This document shows positions 61,929-64,000 of a stretch of 64,000 nt of DNA, in pieces. Under the pieces are notes generated by a model that saw only the letters and a list, made by a program, of their open reading frames with translations, had not been told where the DNA came from and made no database searches. The position numbers and the translations under genes were made by a program. The stretch is from Clostridium gasigenes (GTDB taxonomy: Bacteria; Bacillota; Clostridia; Clostridiales; Clostridiaceae): NCBI RefSeq assembly GCF_900104115.1, contig NZ_FNJM01000001.1:248001-312000 (forward strand), given 5' to 3'. How positions within the stretch are numbered: position 1 is the first letter of the stretch; the number at the start of each line of letters is the position of its first letter.

Positions 61929-62780
61929 TTAAAAATCTTCTTTAAGCTTTAATAAGCCCTCAGACATTTCTTCTTCTTGAGTATTATCAACAGAAGCATT
62001 AGGGATGGTATCTACTCCTTCTGTTTTGGAATAGTTACCAGTTGTACATGGACGTGGACATGGACATGGACGTGGGCTTGGACAATAAATTGGGCAATGT
62101 TTATATTTATATATTGAGAAACAAAGCTTTAATACAAATTTTTCAGTGAAAGTATCGAATAGTCCATCTGGGCATTCATGTCTATTAAGAGCAAGTTCGC
62201 AAATGGAATATCCTTCTAATTCAGCAAATGCAGGTTTGTTTAAAGGCGTAAATTGATTATGAACTTTTGCACAATCAGCGTCTCCCATTATTCCTTTATC
62301 ACAAACATTATCACCCATTGTGTTTTCAAGGAATACTTTTTCAGATTCTTCTTTCTCGTGTAAATGTCCAAGATCTAAGTGATGCAATGGAGTTGAGAAA
62401 CAAAAAGGAACAATTACTTCTATATCTCTAACTTCATTTCTAACAACGGGACAACATACAGTAGTCCCTGGAGTTATAGGGGTTGTATACATAATATTTT
62501 TTTTAACAAAACCCTCAACTATTAATTGCTTGCATACAACTTTAGCTTGAGTAACAATAACTTTTCTTTGAATTTTTTTTATTTCAGAAAATCTTTCGTC
62601 ACATGGAAATTTTACATCATCAATAATCACTCCGCCAACATGGACAAAACCAACTCTAACAGGAAGTTTTGCTTTTGGTGGATGAGAAGGCCAAGCAAAG
62701 CCAGTATCATTACAATTTTTAGTAGCTATTTTTATAGTTTCATCATTACAATTAATATCAGAACATGGATCACAATTCAT
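61929..62780 (-). CDS. SPOCS-domain (DUF3794) Cys-rich spore-surface protein, copy A
   Basis: A Cys-rich protein of 283 residues. The N-terminus is CDPCSDINCND. A SPOCS/DUF3794 domain (about 35-135) reads PVRVGFVHVGGVIIDDVKFP, then KKIQRKVIVTQAKVVCKQL, VEGFVKKNIMYTTP and NEVRDIEVIVPFCFSTPLHH. Later parts include HLHEKEESEKVFLE and FVLKLCFSIYKYKHCP. A short Pro/Cys-Arg tract PCPCPRPCTT near residue 245 is specific to this copy. SPOCS proteins are built into clostridial spore coats or exosporium, where cysteines cross-link. Start at 62780 has GAGGTGA before it; the in-frame GTG at 62789 lies within that SD. Nearly identical to the gene at 63138. Confidence 0.88.
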   Translation of the reverse strand: MNCDPCSDINCNDETIKIATKNCNDTGFAWPSHPPKAKLPVRVGFVHVGGVIIDDVKFPCDERFSEIKKIQRKVIVTQAKVVCKQLIVEGFVKKNIMYTTPITPGTTVCCPVVRNEVRDIEVIVPFCFSTPLHHLDLGHLHEKEESEKVFLENTMGDNVCDKGIMGDADCAKVHNQFTPLNKPAFAELEGYSICELALNRHECPDGLFDTFTEKFVLKLCFSIYKYKHCPIYCPSPRPCPCPRPCTTGNYSKTEGVDTIPNASVDNTQEEEMSEGLLKLKEDF

Positions 62781-62976
62781 AAAAATCACCTCATAAATTT
62801 TTTTTAGTTGCTTTTAATATATAATAGTGCAATATATGACTATATGTTACAAATTTCTTACTATATATTAATTAAGGTAATTATTAATCTACTAAAAGGA
62901 TAGAAAATTTACTAAAGTTAAATGTATAGTTATATATTGTAGTAAACTCTGTTTTTTATAAGTACTATAATAATAT

Positions 62977-63012
62977 AAAAAACACAGAGTTATTTTAACT
63001 CTGTGTTTTTAT
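62977..63012. terminator. Terminator after SPOCS copy B (duplicated hairpin)
   Basis: AAAACACAGAGTTA and TAACTCTGTGTTTT form a near-perfect stem. It matches the hairpin at 61845-61880, indicating that gene plus terminator were duplicated together. Confidence 0.8.
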
Positions 63013-63027
63013 ATATTTAAATGAAAT

Positions 63028-63092
63028 AAGGCATTTTCAAAAAAAAACTAGCAATATATATCGAACCTTAGATTGCTATTTTTTTGATGATT
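63028..63092. repeat. Dispersed palindromic element, copy 11
   Basis: ATAAGGCATTTTCAAAAAAA then AACTAGCAATATA, right half TTAGATTGCTATTTTTTTGA. It lies 3' of SPOCS copy B, and the corresponding place after copy A lacks the interior and right arm. Confidence 0.7.
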
Positions 63093-63137
63093 AATACTAT
63101 TTAGATATTTAAATAGAAAAATAAATATTAGTTTAAT

Positions 63138-63965
63138 CTAAAAATCTTCTTTAAGCTTTAATAAGCCTTCAGACATTTCTTCTTCTTGAGTACTATCAAT
63201 AGAATCAATAGGATCAGTATCTACTCCGTCTGTTGTTAAATAGATATCCTTTGAACCTGGGCAGTAAACTGGACAATGCTTATATTTATATATTGAGAAG
63301 CAAAGCTTTAATACAAATTTTTCAGTGAAAGTATCGAATAGTCCATCTGGGCAGCCATGTCTATTAAGAGCAAGTTCGCAAATAGAATATCCTTCTAATT
63401 CAGCAAATGCAGGTTTGTTTAAAGGCGTAAATTGATTATGAACTTTTGCACAATCAGCGTCTCCCATTATTCCTTTATCACAAACATTATCACCCATTGT
63501 GTTTTCAAGGAATACTTTTTCAGATTCTTCTTTCTCGTGTAAATGTCCAAGATCTAAGTGATGCAATGGAGTTGAGAAACAAAAAGGAACAATTACTTCT
63601 ATATCTCTAACTTCATTTCTAACAACGGGACAACATACAGTAGTCCCTGGAGTTATAGGGGTTGTATACATAATATTTTTTTTAACAAAACCCTCAACTA
63701 TTAATTGCTTGCATACAACTTTAGCTTGAGTAACAATAACTTTTCTTTGGATTTTTTTTATTTCAGAAAATCTTTCGTCACATGGAAATCTTACGTCATC
63801 AATAATCACTCCGCCAACATGGGCAAAACCAACTCTAACAGGAAGTTTTGCTTTTAGTGGATGAGAAGGCCAAGAAAAACCAGTATCATTACAATTTTTG
63901 GTAGTTATTTTTATAGTTTCATCATTACAATTAATATCAGAACATGGATTACAATTATTATTCAT
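63138..63965 (-). CDS. SPOCS-domain (DUF3794) Cys-rich spore-surface protein, copy B
   Basis: A protein of 275 residues. From about residue 10 to 235 it is almost identical to copy A at 61929, with the same SPOCS domain and Cys pattern (NVCDKGIMGDADCAKVHNQF, LKLCFSIYKYKHCP). The N-terminus has an extra NNC. The variable region near the C-terminus is shorter (YCPGSKDIYLTTDGVDTD) and lacks the PCPCPRPC tract of copy A, while the last residues EEEMSEGLLKLKEDF are the same. Start at 63965 has GAGGTGA upstream. The duplication is recent. The promoter lies at or beyond the window edge. Confidence 0.88.
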   Translation of the reverse strand: MNNNCNPCSDINCNDETIKITTKNCNDTGFSWPSHPLKAKLPVRVGFAHVGGVIIDDVRFPCDERFSEIKKIQRKVIVTQAKVVCKQLIVEGFVKKNIMYTTPITPGTTVCCPVVRNEVRDIEVIVPFCFSTPLHHLDLGHLHEKEESEKVFLENTMGDNVCDKGIMGDADCAKVHNQFTPLNKPAFAELEGYSICELALNRHGCPDGLFDTFTEKFVLKLCFSIYKYKHCPVYCPGSKDIYLTTDGVDTDPIDSIDSTQEEEMSEGLLKLKEDF

Positions 63966-64000
63966 AAAAATCACCTCATAATTTTTTTTAGTTACTTTTA

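Overview
The window is very AT-rich. Its strong Shine-Dalgarno sites (GGAGG, AGGGGG), frequent TTG/GTG starts, spore-coat-type proteins, hybrid cluster protein, A-type flavoprotein and agr locus all point to an anaerobic spore-forming Firmicute of Clostridium sensu stricto. The AgrD tail and the FprA, HcpR/Hcp and UPF0237/UPF0210 pairs fit that genus. No rRNA, tRNA, CRISPR array, complete IS element or prophage was seen.

Layout. 1-2.1 kb: a 5'-truncated AraC-type regulator and glycerol dehydrogenase with a long inverted repeat between them. 2.2-4.7 kb: an AAA ATPase/PD-(D/E)XK protein followed by an intact MntA/HepT (MNT/HEPN) toxin-antitoxin pair. 4.7-11.3 kb: a cell-envelope cassette (GT-C glycosyltransferase, DPPR-synthase-like UbiA prenyltransferase, HAD phosphatase, truncated EamA flippase), then a decayed second MNT/HEPN pair, then an OmpR/VanS-type two-component system. 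A near-identical ~148-bp promoter-bearing repeat lies before the cassette and again before the two-component genes, which suggests a shared regulon. 11.5-17.4 kb: an ACR3/bile-acid-symporter-type permease, a von Willebrand A gene split by one ochre codon, then HcpR and Hcp with a perfect HcpR-type operator about 41.5 bp upstream of the predicted hcp start. 17.6-18.5 kb: a yybP-ykoY manganese riboswitch and mntP.

18.7-26.3 kb: a proline-iminopeptidase-like hydrolase, then a putative operon of ABC-2 exporter, LAL/MalT-like LuxR regulator and methyltransferase. 26.5-29.7 kb: a coiled-coil protein, a butanol-dehydrogenase remnant, and a divergent pair of FrnE/DsbA-like oxidoreductase and an unusual ArsR-NifX fusion with a strong internal start. 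30-41 kb: GGDEF-EAL protein, orphan TPR histidine kinase, dGTPase, TetM-like ribosomal protection GTPase, a membrane-anchored esterase and small membrane proteins. 41-44.6 kb: MenA-like prenyltransferase, YbaN, a frameshifted YczE-like gene and a TVP38 protein.

44.8-50.5 kb: a signalling block with an agr operon (two membrane proteins, AgrB and a short AgrD whose predicted ring is CSWVF), a GGDEF/HD-GYP protein and a DegS/DegU-like pair. 50.8-60 kb: esterase and acyltransferase, a NiaX-like ECF S component under an operator-overlapped promoter, UPF0237/UPF0210 genes behind a long leader with an intrinsic terminator, a BusR-like regulator, HelD and FprA. 60-64 kb (minus strand): a spore-surface block with a protein carrying fourteen 14-residue repeats plus a SPOCS-like C-terminus, and two recently duplicated SPOCS (DUF3794) proteins.

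From about 29.8 kb onward, thirteen full or partial copies of one short palindromic element sit just 3' of genes. They probably act as terminators, but their shared interiors mark them as a dispersed repeat family.
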